Shown here in pieces: positions 10,676 to 20,142 of a stretch of 64,000 nt of DNA. The position numbers and the translations under genes were made by a program. Origin of the DNA: Rutpela maculata (Eukaryota; Arthropoda; Insecta; Coleoptera; Cerambycidae); contig OW386286.2 of the NCBI GenBank assembly GCA_936432065.2, positions 115,965,519 through 116,029,518 on the forward strand, read 5' to 3'. The notes under the pieces were generated by a model. The model saw nothing but the letters and a program-made list of their open reading frames with translations, made no database searches and had not been told where the DNA came from. The number at the start of each line of letters is the position of its first letter. Positions within the stretch are counted from its first letter, which is position 1.

Positions 10676-11490
10676 ATGCGCCTAGCCGGATCCCGGTCTG
10701 GGGCCAGCCGTGCAGCTAGGGCGCGCAACGTCGAGGTGAATGTGCGGCTGGGTGGAGCGGGTACAGTTCGGCTAAAACGGCGGATCCTTATGAGTTAGCA
10801 CTCCTGTTTAAAAAGGTAAATCTTAAAGCTAACAATTTGGTTATATATAGAACATAAAGAACTTTTAAAAACTTAAAATTACACTTTTGACGATTTTTAT
10901 TTGCACGAAACACTGCACTATTTACAAATTCTGATTGCTGATACGGGGAAAACTCAACGAAAAAACCCGTTCGAGCTAATGACGTCCTTGGTCGTACCGC
11001 CTCCAGGAAGGTGGGGTGAAGAGGAGGTTATTATTTAAAATGTTTGGGATTTTTTCAAGACGTTATTGGCCGAGGAGGGATTCTGAAGAAGAAACAAAAA
11101 GGACAAAAGAATAAAAACTTAACAAACCAACAAAAAGGGAGACGAATAAAGGGAATAGAAAAGGGGTTTAAGGTAGGTAAAAGGTGGTGAAAAGGAAGAA
11201 TTATGGTATAGGAAATGTGGCTAGGGAGGTTGCCGAAAGATAGGCAACGCCTGGTATGGTAATGGGTGTTTCAGTATGGCATTATGTTGTCTGATTCGTG
11301 TTATATCGCGGGTTAGCAGACTATCGCCCAGTTTGAATTGGTAGAATTTTTGTGATATTTCCTGGATGAAATCCGCTAGTGGGGTTATGTCGTGACAACG
11401 TGTGTAGAGATTTCTGAGGGAGGTGAGTTCGAAAATGAGGCACATAAATTTGTGTTCTAAGACTCTAAGTTTCCGCATTGTCGTGGCCGG
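10676..11490 (-). mobile_element. 5'-truncated LINE, 3' portion
   Basis: It contains the RT C-terminal ORF described next, followed on the minus strand by a long 3' region ending in a GC-rich block (10676-10790: CCAGACCGGGATCCGGC on the minus strand) that stands out from the AT-rich flanks. A 14-base word (AGGATATTATAAAG) occurs twice just beyond that end, at about 10633 and 10662. The truncated 5' end sits directly on the last bases of the gypsy 5' LTR. Confidence 0.55.
11221..11478 (-). pseudogene. LINE reverse transcriptase C-terminal fragment
   Basis: 85 codons ending with a stop at 11221. The motifs LRVLEHKFMCLIFELTSLRN and ITPLADFIQEISQKFY correspond to the stretch after the RT palm in Jockey/I LINEs (the usual pattern is LQ-IQN-LRI-----, then I---EFI----YY). 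No catalytic residues are included. It is 5' truncated. Confidence 0.65.
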
Positions 11491-12026
11491 GATGCTGCTA
11501 TAAATTGGTGACCCCTACAAGAGTACGCAATTGATACGAAACATAAGCACAATTTTTTGTTAGATTAAAAGTGGATCTGAATTGTTAATAAGCAAAAACG
11601 AAACGACAGAACTCCAACGAACAATCCAGAAGAAACTCTGAAACAAGTTTGAAAATATTGAGAAACGAGAGCAAATTTAAATAAGCTATGGATTACACCT
11701 ATTCAGATCAAGCAAGAAATCTCTCTTAAAAACCTGGAAGATTAAAACTACAAGAAGGCTCCTGATATTCCACATGAATCCAAATTCGTAGACTTGGAAG
11801 TATATATTCCCAACATTCTCCTAAATCAATCCTAGATGGCGAAGAAGCAAAACTTTATTTATTTAGTAAGTGAATTGTTTTGCCATTTATCATTATTTCT
11901 TCGTTATTCAAATTTGACGTCTCAAAGGACATCTCATTCAGAAACATCACCAACAGCAGATGATATTCAATCAATTCATCAATCAATCAATTAGTCATCG
12001 ATTTATTATTTCTTTCTTTAAAAAAT

Positions 12027-12454
12027 AGCACCTCCTACGGAGAATATTTTAATCGACATTGCTGATCGAATGTGGGAGTCGTGTCAAAATTCTATGAATT
12101 CCCTTACTTTTAATTCAATTTTTAACGTTAATCCAACAATTTCTACGTACAAATTTGATTACAACTTTTCAAAATATGTTGAATCAAGTATTGCACGAAC
12201 AAGAAATTTTTACATCTCAATTACATACTATAGAATCTAAAGTCTCTTCAATAACTTCCGTTACTCCTACAGTTTCTAGCAGTTATTGCGATAGTTGTAG
12301 ATGTCAACTCGACTCAAGGAATCGCAGTGGCTCAAGGCCCCGTTCTAGTAGTCGAAGTGGTACCCGCGTTAGATATAACCCTTCTAATGCCAAAGTTTGC
12401 TATTACCATCAACTTTATGGTCGCAAAGCATTTAAATGTCACGGAGATTGGTGA
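12027..12454 (+). pseudogene. Gypsy gag C-terminal remnant
   Basis: One frame from about 12027 reads PPTENILIDIADRMWESCQN. After a frame change the ORF at 12155 continues to a stop at 12454, ending with an Arg/Ser-rich stretch and VCYYHQLYGRKAFKC, the zinc-finger-like YH...C box that closes Gag in many insect gypsy elements. The N-terminal part of Gag is missing or unrecognisable between 11520 and 12020. Confidence 0.7.
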
Positions 12455-12511
12455 ACTTTCACCAAAGATATCAAAACCGACAATCAAAAATTACTAAACG
12501 TCAATAATATT

Positions 12512-12841
12512 TTGACAACTAACGTTAAAACTTCGGATAGTAAACGTCGTCTTTTTATATTTGACAATACTAATAAATTAGAATTTCTCATTGACACAGG
12601 CGCTGATTTATCAATAATACCTCGGAATCTGTTAACGAATACTAGAAGAAACCCCGATGTTGTACTGACAGCAGCTAATGGTTCAGTTATAAATACCTTC
12701 GGAAAGAAATTTTTGAAAATTGATTTAAACTTACGTAGGTTATTTCCTTTCGTTTTTAATATAACAGATATTAATATCGCCATTATCGGAGCAGACTTTT
12801 TAGCTCATTTTGGTTTAGTTGTTGATTTGAAACATGTTTAA
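12512..12841 (+). pseudogene. Gypsy aspartic protease
   Basis: The protease core is visible: LEFLIDTGADLSIIP with catalytic Asp in DTGA, then an hydrophobic-G motif IIGADFLAHFGLVVDL before the stop at 12841. The normal arrangement would read on into RT. Here stop codons after HV (12839-12841) separate it from the RT frame that opens at 12850. Confidence 0.85.
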
Positions 12842-12849
12842 TCGACAAT

Positions 12850-13770
12850 ATGACTAGTTTGTCAACATATTTATTTTCAAACAATGGTCCGTTACATTCT
12901 CCTAAGTTATTTAGCATATCAAATGAATTCACTGCATTACTTTTACAATTTCCTAGTTTAATTAGCTCTCCAAATTACAATTTGCCCGTTAAACATTCCG
13001 TTGAGCATCATATTGTTACAGAAAGTCATTTACCTTTCTCACGCCCACGTAGGTTGGATAGCATTAAATTCAAGATAACTCAGGATGAATTCAATTCTAT
13101 GGTAGAATTAGGTATTTGTGTACCTTCTTCTTCTTCCGTATCCTCACCATTGCATATGGTGGAAAAAAAGAGCTGCGACTGGAGGCCTTGTGGAGACTAT
13201 CGTCGTCTAAATTCAATTACTGTTCCTGACAGATACCCGTTGCCCCACCTCCACGACTTTAACTCGCAGTTGTATAATTGTGTTATTTTTGCAAAAATAG
13301 ATTTGGTACGTGCTTATCACCAAATACCTGTCGCAAAAAGTGACGTTTTTAAAACAGCGATTACTACTCCTTTCGGTTTGTTTGAATTTGGGCGTATGCC
13401 TTTCGGCTTACGTAACGCCGGTCAAACTTTCCAACGTTTCATGAACGAAGTTTTAGTAGGTTTACCCTTCATTTTCGTCTATTGAGATGACATCCTGATT
13501 GCAAGTAAATCTAGTTCGGAACATTTAGAACACTTGAAACTTGTTTTTCAGAGGTTAGAATTGTACGGCATAAATATTAAACCGTCAAAATGCATATTAG
13601 GTGTCAGTCATTTGACATTTTTAGGACACAATATTTCTTCAGTCGGTATTTTACCTTCTTCTGAACGTATTGATGTCATAAATAATTTTCCCTTACCTAC
13701 TACAGTCAAACAACTTCAGCGTTTCATATGGTTAACTTTTATCATCGTTTCATACCTTCTTTCGCTGAAA
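12850..13770 (+). pseudogene. Gypsy reverse transcriptase, nonsense codon in the catalytic motif
   Basis: RT blocks appear in order: GICVPSSSSVSSPLHMVEKK, WRPCGDYRRLN, FAKIDLVRAYHQIPVA, TPFGLFEFGRMPFGLRNAGQ and TFQRFMNEVL. The YXDD catalytic box then reads Tyr-stop-Asp-Asp because of a TGA at 13483-13485. After it, ILIASKSS, GINIKPSKC and LGHNIS complete the palm. The frame then shifts at about 13725-13735 within the QRF block before the RNase H part. The rest of RT is well preserved, which suggests a fairly recent loss. Confidence 0.9.
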
Positions 13771-15602
13771 TCTTAATTCCTTTACATGCACTTTGTACTA
13801 GATTACTGCATGATAAATTTAAAATAATAAATGATTGGCCTACCGACTGTCTTGACAGTTTTTCCAAAGCCAAAGCTGCTATAGCTGGTGCAACCTTTTT
13901 AGCACATCCACGTTGTGATGATAGCTCGTTTTTATCGCTGACTGTTGATTGTTCTAATGTCTCTATGGGGGCAGTTCTTGAACAGCGCGATGACGAAGGT
14001 GTACTTGCCCCATTAGCCTTCTTCTCACAAAAGCTTACCTTGGCACAGACAAAATACAGTTCCTTTGACAAGGAACTTCTTTCTTTATTTACAGCGATTA
14101 AACATTTCAGATTTTTACTTGAAGGTCGCACATTTATTTGCTTTACTGACCATAAACTTTTGGTCAAAGCATTATTCACTAAAACTGAAAGATCTGCCAG
14201 GCAAACTAGACATTTAGAATTCATTGCTCAATTTGCCTGCGAAATCAGACATATCAAAGGGAAAAATAACATTGTTGCAGACACCTTATCACGTGAGCAT
14301 GATACGTCTTCTTTACAACAATGCATTTCCCCAATTGTTACCCAAAAGTCTAACCCAGTTGATATTAACTTTGACTTAAATTTATTGAGCGAAGCTCAGA
14401 AAGATGATTCTGACCTTAAATTTTTATTATCAGATACTTCATCGAACACAAAGAGAACTTTTCATTTAAAGAAAATTAGAATTCCACTTTCTGACAAGTT
14501 TATTTGGTGTGACGTTTCCCGCCCTAAACTTCGTTCTTATGTTCCTATCGTTTATAGACGGACAATTTTTGATATATGTCATGGTTTGTCTCACCCTGGT
14601 ATCAAAGCGACTAAAACATTAGTTTCTAAAAATTATTTTTGGCCTAAAATGACTTCAGATTGTAATCTCTGGGCAAAAACTTGTATTAGCTGTCAAACTA
14701 ATAAAGTGACAAGACATACGAGGAGCCCGATTGCTAACTTCGATATACCTAAAGGACGATTCGACCACATACATATAGATTTAATAGCACCATTACCTCC
14801 TTCTAAAGGTTGTTCTTATATTCTTACTGTGATCGAGCGTTTTACTAGATGGCCCGAAGCTTATCCACTTCAGGATATTACTGCAGAAACTGTAGCGCGT
14901 ACGTTATTTCAGAATTATGTTTGTCGATTCGGTGTCCCTGTCACAGTGACAACCTACGTTCAATTTGAATCAAAACTGTTCAAAAAATTTTCAAAATTTC
15001 TGGGATTTCATAGAATTCGTAGGACACCATATCATCCTTCCTCGAACGGAATGATTGAAAGGTTTAATAAATCTCTTAAAACTGCTCTGAGAGCTAAGAC
15101 TTCTACACCACATTGGGTAGATGAACTTCCTATCATACTATTAGCTCTCAGGACCATCCCTAAAGACGATTTGCAATGTTCCTCCGCAGAACTCGTTTTT
15201 GGTCAAACTATACGAATACCTGGTGAATTTTTTATTAAATCATATACTTGTCCGGATATTCCTTATTTTATTACTAAATTACGTACTTCATTTAATAATT
15301 TAACGTTCATTCCACCCGTTCACCACGTTAATTACAAATCATTTGTCAGTCCAGACATCTCGAATTGTAGTTTTGTTTTCGTTCGGAAAGAACGTTTTAA
15401 AAATTTTTTTACTCCACTGTATGATGGACCTTTTAAAGTGTTGTCCCGTACAGATAAGTTGATTACTTTTGTTAAAGGAACTAAAGCCGTCACAGTAAAT
15501 ATTGACAGGATTAAACCAGCATATTTATTATCTGACAAATGCGATGTCACTCCACCGTTGATTAAGAAAGTTCGTTTTGCTATTGGCGAATTGAATGGCT
15601 GA
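13728..15602 (+). pseudogene. Gypsy RNase H and integrase
   Basis: A 624-codon open frame. RNase H spans roughly residues 50-190 (TVDCSNVSMGAVLEQ, FFSQKL, SSFDKELL, CFTDHKLL, KNNIVADTLSR). A zinc-binding H2C2 module follows (HGLSHPGI then CISCQTNK). The integrase core has HIDLIAPLPP and TRWPEAYP, and the third acidic motif region HPSSNGMIERFNKSL. At about 14950-14965 the second-Asp motif is gone: the frame reads VTVTTYVQFES where a D-R-G segment is expected, consistent with a small in-frame deletion. Integrase is therefore probably dead. Confidence 0.9.
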
Positions 15603-15629
15603 CTGATCTTTTTCTTAGCGGGGGAGTAG

Positions 15630-15832
15630 TGTGGTGATCAGTTCACTTGCTGGGTAAATATAAGTCACACCTTAAGCTCAAGTAACTAGGGAAAAAGAAG
15701 AAAAAAAAACAGAATAACAATGTTATCAATCAAATAATAATAACATGTATTTAAATGTTATTTTAAAAAAAACTTCTTCGAATATATATATTACCAAATT
15801 TTATTTTATTCATGAATATCTGCTATAAATTG
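15630..15832 (+). repeat. Gypsy 3' LTR
   Basis: It starts with TGTGGTGATC right after the purine tract and ends near TGCTATAAAT, a motif shared with the stub of the 5' LTR at 11493. About 200 bp. The right boundary is inferred from that match. Confidence 0.65.
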
Positions 15833-16022
15833 GCACCGCGTGTGTGATAGCCGGCCTGGCCTGATCATCATTGTGTACAGTAATTTCTTATTCGTCCTGT
15901 TTAGTCCGCTACCCCTGGTCAGTCGTTTGTCCAGGGGAAACAGAAAGATTAATAGTAGCAGCGTAGGATCAAGCACTAAACACCACCATGTTACTCACGT
16001 GGTGGCTGTATGTACTACGCTA

Positions 16023-17572
16023 ACGGATTCTCAAATGAAAAAAGTGTATTCCTCATTATTTGTTCAGAATAATGTATTGTACTAGTTTGAATTGATTCTG
16101 CGAAATAATTATTTAGTTAATAAAGGACACGTACATACCTACCATTTTTCTAACAAATAATCTTCAATAATGACCTGAGTAAGCCATGAAACAAAAGTTA
16201 TAGCAAGTGTCAATTTATTGTTGAACGTAAAATCAGTTAAAAATTGATGTGGATGCTGGTTTAATGTTCGATAATAAGTGAAGTATAAATTTTTCTGTAA
16301 TAAGTATGATTCGGCGTTTAACGATGTGAGAAAAAGTGGAGTTAGTTCGTTTAGTCGGAGATAATGCTAGATTATTTAGACAAGCCTGTTGAATTTAATT
16401 TACGCCATCCTGACCGTCAGCCTCCCATTCGCCATAAATTAGTAGCAACCATCAATGCCAGTTTTAACAATGCAAAAAATGTATGTAAGTTAAGACCAAA
16501 GAATTATAATTTGCAAAATCATAAAATTGAAAACGAAGAACGCATTTTACAATATTTTAGAGAAAATCCAAGATATAGCGTAAGGCAAGTAGCATTAAAT
16601 TGCGTTGCTTGGAAAACATAGAAAAAAGAGCATTGAAGCCAAAATTTTTACATACCCTAGAAGATGGTGATACAGGCAGAAGATTAGATTTCTGTTTTTG
16701 GGCCCAGGGTGAATTTTTATACAATATAAATTTTCTGAAAAATGTGTAATGGGCTGACGAAAATACCCACTGATTTATCAATACTATAAGTCAAAAGTTA
16801 ACGTTTGATGTGGTTTATGGAATGACCAGATTATTGGGCCTTTTTCATTCTGAGATTAAATAAGGAAGCGTATTCAAATTCAACCCTTTCTCAATAATCT
16901 GCCGCAAGATGTCAGAAGAGACTTGATTGTCAACTTGATGATGCCCCGGCTCATACCGTTGCAAGAAGTTGGCTAGAAGACAATTTTTCAGGTAGATGAA
17001 TAGGTCTAAGAAGTCAGCTGCAAACGTTTCCCCTAGATCTTTCGACTTGACACCACTTCATTTCTATTTGTGGGATGGTTTAAAAAGTATAGCGTATAAG
17101 AGTAGACCACGTAGCCCAGCAGAGTTAGTGATCAGATTATACAGGCATGTGTTGAAATCACTCCGGCAGAGATTAGGAGAGTTATACGCCATATAAGAAA
17201 AAAGATTGAGCAATTTATTCAGAATGGTGGTTACATAGAAACGCAAGGAATTATATAATTCAATTGACACTTGCAATAACTATTATTTTCGTGTCTTACT
17301 TAGGTCTTTATTGAAGAATAATTGTTAGAAAAATGGTAAGTATGTAAAGTTGACAACACACTTGCTAAGCGTGTAAAAACTGTCGGCGTCTTTCGCGGTG
17401 TGGTGCGGCGTGTTTGATGGTCAAAGGCGCCGACATTTATTGAGTGCTTAGTAGACCTGAAGAAGATTTAGATGTTTTTTCTTATTAAATGAATAATTAT
17501 TTTGTTGTAAAATCAATTCAGACTAGTACAATACATTATTCTGAACAAAAAATGAATTTTCCAGAATCCGCT
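16023..17572 (+). mobile_element. Tc1/mariner-like element with long TIRs, decayed
   Basis: The left arm (CGGATTCT at 16023, then TTGTTCAGAATAATGTATTG near 16060) and the right arm (CAATACATTATTCTGAACAA near 17527, AGAATCCGC near 17563) are inverted copies of about 80 bp, with a small insertion in the left one. They bracket a broken transposase reading frame. Confidence 0.8.
16364..17255 (+). pseudogene. Mariner-superfamily transposase remnant
   Basis: Pieces appear in different frames. An N-terminal part (16364-16621) contains NHKIENEERILQYF and NPRYSVRQVAL, an HTH-type region. A middle part near 16670-16750 reads RRLDFCFWAQGEFLYNINFL then WADE (first acidic motif). A C-terminal part near 16935-17255 reads DAPAHTVARSWLEDNF and then RSFDLTPLHFYLWDGLKS. 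These match the order of DDE transposases of the mariner type. Several stops and frameshifts make it a pseudogene. Confidence 0.8.
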
Positions 17573-17799
17573 TTACAGATAAAAATTATTTTTAGTTGAA
17601 AAAATTTTTTGACTTCCCCTATCTTAAACACCTTTGTACCTACTACGATGTAATCTTGTACAAAGAGGTTTGTTTCTAAAGGTGCTAATTATGAATACCT
17701 TACTAGTTTTTTCTAAAAAAATCGCTAATACTTTTTTTTTAAATCGACCCACTTTCTCCATCCTGGAATCGGACGTCTCTAACTAGAATCAAATGTGGC

Positions 17800-17925
17800 T
17801 ACATTTAAAGACTCACTTATCGATATATATTCATCACCAAAATTTCAAAATATTTGGATATCAGATGAGCGAGATATGAGGGTGGCGCCATGAAAAGTGG
17901 GACACACTGTATATGATTATAGTAT
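17800..17925 (-). mobile_element. End of a mariner-type MITE
   Basis: On the minus strand the sequence begins ACAGTGTGTCCCACTTTTCA and continues with ATCTCGCTCATCTGATATCC. TACAGTGTGTCCC-like ends are common for mariner-derived MITEs. The other end was not located. Confidence 0.4.
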
Positions 17926-18066
17926 TTACTACATCTACCACACCTCCAAGCTGAATAAAGTTCTGTTTCGTTCGGTTCGGTTCTGTTCGGTTCGGATCGA
18001 TCCGTATACAATTATATTCTAATCTATTTTTATGTATGATAAATAACTGATGATGTTTATTTTAAG

Positions 18067-18225
18067 GTACAAAACGTTTGTATAACAGTATTGGATGAAC
18101 GCTGTGTGGGAATTATAACTCCAAAGAATTTTACCCTAGCTTTAGATTGCATTCCAAAACCAACACAGAGAGTAGAGGCAAGATTAGCTTCTGCACCTTA
18201 TAATGGAATGCCACCCCGAATGTAA
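18067..18225 (+). CDS. Cys-rich secreted-type protein, copy 1, terminal exon
   Basis: After the acceptor TTTATTTTAAG, frame 0 reads VQNVCITVLDERCVGIITPK and then FTLALDC, followed by a hydrophilic tail ending in PPRM and TAA (18223-18225). This is the missing second half of the short-type half-domain begun at 6659, and it matches copy 2 (CIKVLDELCVGITTPRN). The join keeps phase 0 and restores the domain, which is strong evidence that the two exons belong together across 11.4 kb. An AATAAA lies 59 bases past the stop. The tail differs from that of copy 2. Confidence 0.8.
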   Translation, partial: VQNVCITVLDERCVGIITPKNFTLALDCIPKPTQRVEARLASAPYNGMPPRM

Positions 18226-18283
18226 CATCATGAAAATTACATCAATATAATTTTTTACTTGTTCGTTGATTGTTTCTCTTTAT

Positions 18284-18289
18284 AATAAA
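18284..18289 (+). promoter_or_regulatory. Polyadenylation signal AATAAA, Cys-rich gene 1
   Basis: AATAAA follows the stop codon by about 60 bases in AT-rich sequence, at the expected spacing for a short 3'UTR. Confidence 0.6.
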
Positions 18290-18497
18290 AGATTTATCTC
18301 ATGTATTTCCATTATTAACTACTATTTTAGTACGGAAAAATAGATTTTAAAAGAGAAAAAATTAGGGAGACAATGAAAATTTGAGGGTTTGTAGGTTTTG
18401 ATATTAAGAAACCGAGTAGTCCCTAACTCCGAAGGGTGCAGAAGGGTGTTTTTTAGGGGTGTCAAAGAGTGAAAAATGTGGTCTAAAAAGTATCTTA

Positions 18498-18498
<1 letters not shown>

Positions 18499-18547
<49 letters not shown>
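18499..18547. repeat. (TA)n microsatellite
   Basis: About 24 uninterrupted TA units downstream of Cys-rich gene 1. Confidence 0.95.
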
Positions 18548-18549
<2 letters not shown>

Positions 18550-18551
<2 letters not shown>

Positions 18552-19375
18552 ATGATATCCATAATATTGTATTTATTTACTTATAATAACCAGAAAACGT
18601 TTTTACATCAAATGAACTTTGCATTGTTTGTAACCAGTATTATAAAATTTACATTCATGTTTAAATATATAAGGAAATGTAGATAAGATAAATCAAATAA
18701 ATTTAAATGTATTGTACCAAATAAGTAGTTAACTATCAGAACATTCTTAGAAAGGACTAAAAGTGAAACAAAACCATAATATCAAATCTGAAGATTTTCA
18801 TGAAGTAAAACCAAGCAACTTAAAACATATTTAATTAAGTAAACTAGTGCTTCGCTAAAAGGTTTTCTTAATCAATAAAAAAGACATTTCGGTAAAGATA
18901 TAGACTTTTGAGCCGAAATATGCAAATTTTAGCTGGGAATAAAGTAAATATACAATTTGAACTGTATACAGTAGAGAATTTACAGCAGCAGCTTTATTTA
19001 CAATGAAAGACAGTAAAAGAAATCATTGTAAAAATGATATAAATAGAATTATTTTCGTTAATGTAATAGTTAGTATATAATTGTTTAATCATTAACCTGC
19101 TTTAGGAAACTTTATGTAATTAAGTAATTTTAAGAATCTTTGTTGAATTGAAAATTTTATTATCAGTTTAAAGTATTTTAAATCATTTTAAAGTATTTTA
19201 AATCAAAAGATAGATAATAAAACATAGAATTTTATTATAATAAATCTTGTAATTGAAAAGTATTCCTCAAGAAAACTATTTGCTTTTCTATTTTAAAAAG
19301 TCACTTAAATGTCAATTTAAGTAGGCATAATGTTCCAATTAACGTCAAATTTTGATATTTTATTCAAAATGGACG
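18550..19375. other. No gene recognised
   Basis: AT-rich intergenic sequence with a short tandem duplication (AAAGTATTTTAAATCA near 19170-19205). No convincing ORF or transposon motif seen. Confidence 0.4.
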
Positions 19376-19423
19376 AAATCCGGACCACAGAAAGGTCTTC
19401 TGACGGAGGCACGTTCGATGTGG

Positions 19424-19581
19424 TTGCACGCATCTAGTAATTTAGTCGAGTAGAGAAATGGTCCAGTAATTTAGTAATTGCTTTCCACTAAATTACTTGA
19501 CTAAAACTGTAAAACACGTTGTCCGCATTGGTCGAGTACTAAATTACTAAGCGACTCGACTAAATTACTGGGTGCGTGCAA
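19424..19581. mobile_element. 158-bp MITE, TIR TTGCACGCA
   Basis: The ends TTGCACGCATCTAGTAATTT and the inverse of TTGCACGCACCCAGTAATTT are separated by sequence that repeats the word TAGTAATTTAGT several times in both orientations. Confidence 0.7.
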
Positions 19582-19625
19582 ACGCACCCTTTCAGTGATA
19601 AATTGAGGTGACCTTCGGCCATCTT

Positions 19626-19820
19626 GTCGGTGGTATTATTGTCAACCTATAAATCTGCACTTTTCTAAATTCACCGCTGGACGCATTGGTAGATAAAATT
19701 CGAAGTTGATTGGCTTTGGTTTTCAAAATAGCCAATTAAATAATGTTATTGCTTACCGGTGCGCTCCACCGGTGAATTTAGAAACCTGCGGATTTATAGG
19801 TTGACAATAATACCACCGAC
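19626..19820. mobile_element. 195-bp MITE, TIR GTCGGTGGTATTATTGTC
   Basis: Near-identical inverted ends of about 30 bp (GTCGGTGGTATTATTGTCAA and its inverse TTGACAATAATACCACCGAC), with a further inverted match TTCTAAATTCACCG / CGGTGAATTTAGAA just inside. Confidence 0.85.
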
Positions 19821-20142
19821 ATATGCGCATAAAATTCAATATTAGCGGGAAGGCCAGAGAGTCGTTTCTGGTATAGGTCTTCTGTGTCCGGACAGTCTAT
19901 TTCCAATCGTCAAACAAGATGATCGATGACATATGACCAAATAACCTAAAATATATTCAAGACGTATCCCTGTCAAAAAAATCTCATCAATCCGTATTGA
20001 AAATTATCAAAAATTAATAAGTATCTATGAGAACCTATATGGTCAATAAGTTTCTATAAGAGTTAGGTAAAGTTGCTGTTGAAATTGTTATCAGTTTATA
20101 TCCGCATTGACCAGCAAAATGAGTCAAGCCATATCCATTTGT

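Larger units (their letters stand above)
11492..15832 (+). mobile_element. Ty3/gypsy LTR retrotransposon, decayed, 5' LTR replaced
   Basis: The order is remnant of the 5' LTR end (TGCTATAAAT, 11493-11502), primer-binding-site-like TGGTGACCCC, gag remnant, protease, reverse transcriptase, RNase H, integrase, polypurine tract (GCGGGGGAGTAG, about 15619-15629) and 3' LTR. Only ten or so bases of the 5' LTR remain, because a LINE fragment abuts it. No envelope-like ORF follows pol. It lies in the sense orientation inside the intron of Cys-rich gene 1. Coding is broken by at least one nonsense codon, frameshifts and loss of an integrase catalytic Asp, so the copy cannot be autonomous. Confidence 0.9.
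19378..19895. mobile_element. Nested MITE cluster
   Basis: An outer inverted pair (CCGGACCACAGAAAGGTCTT near 19380 and GGTCTTCTGTGTCCGGAC near 19876) encloses two smaller TIR elements: 19424-19581 with arms TTGCACGCA...AGTAATTTAGTCGAG, and 19626-19820 with arms GTCGGTGGTATTATTGTCAA. Each inner element has clear inverted ends and no ORF. Confidence 0.65.

Noticed and set aside
13742..14224. 160-codon minus-strand ORF
   Set aside because: Shadow of the gypsy RNase H coding frame on the other strand.
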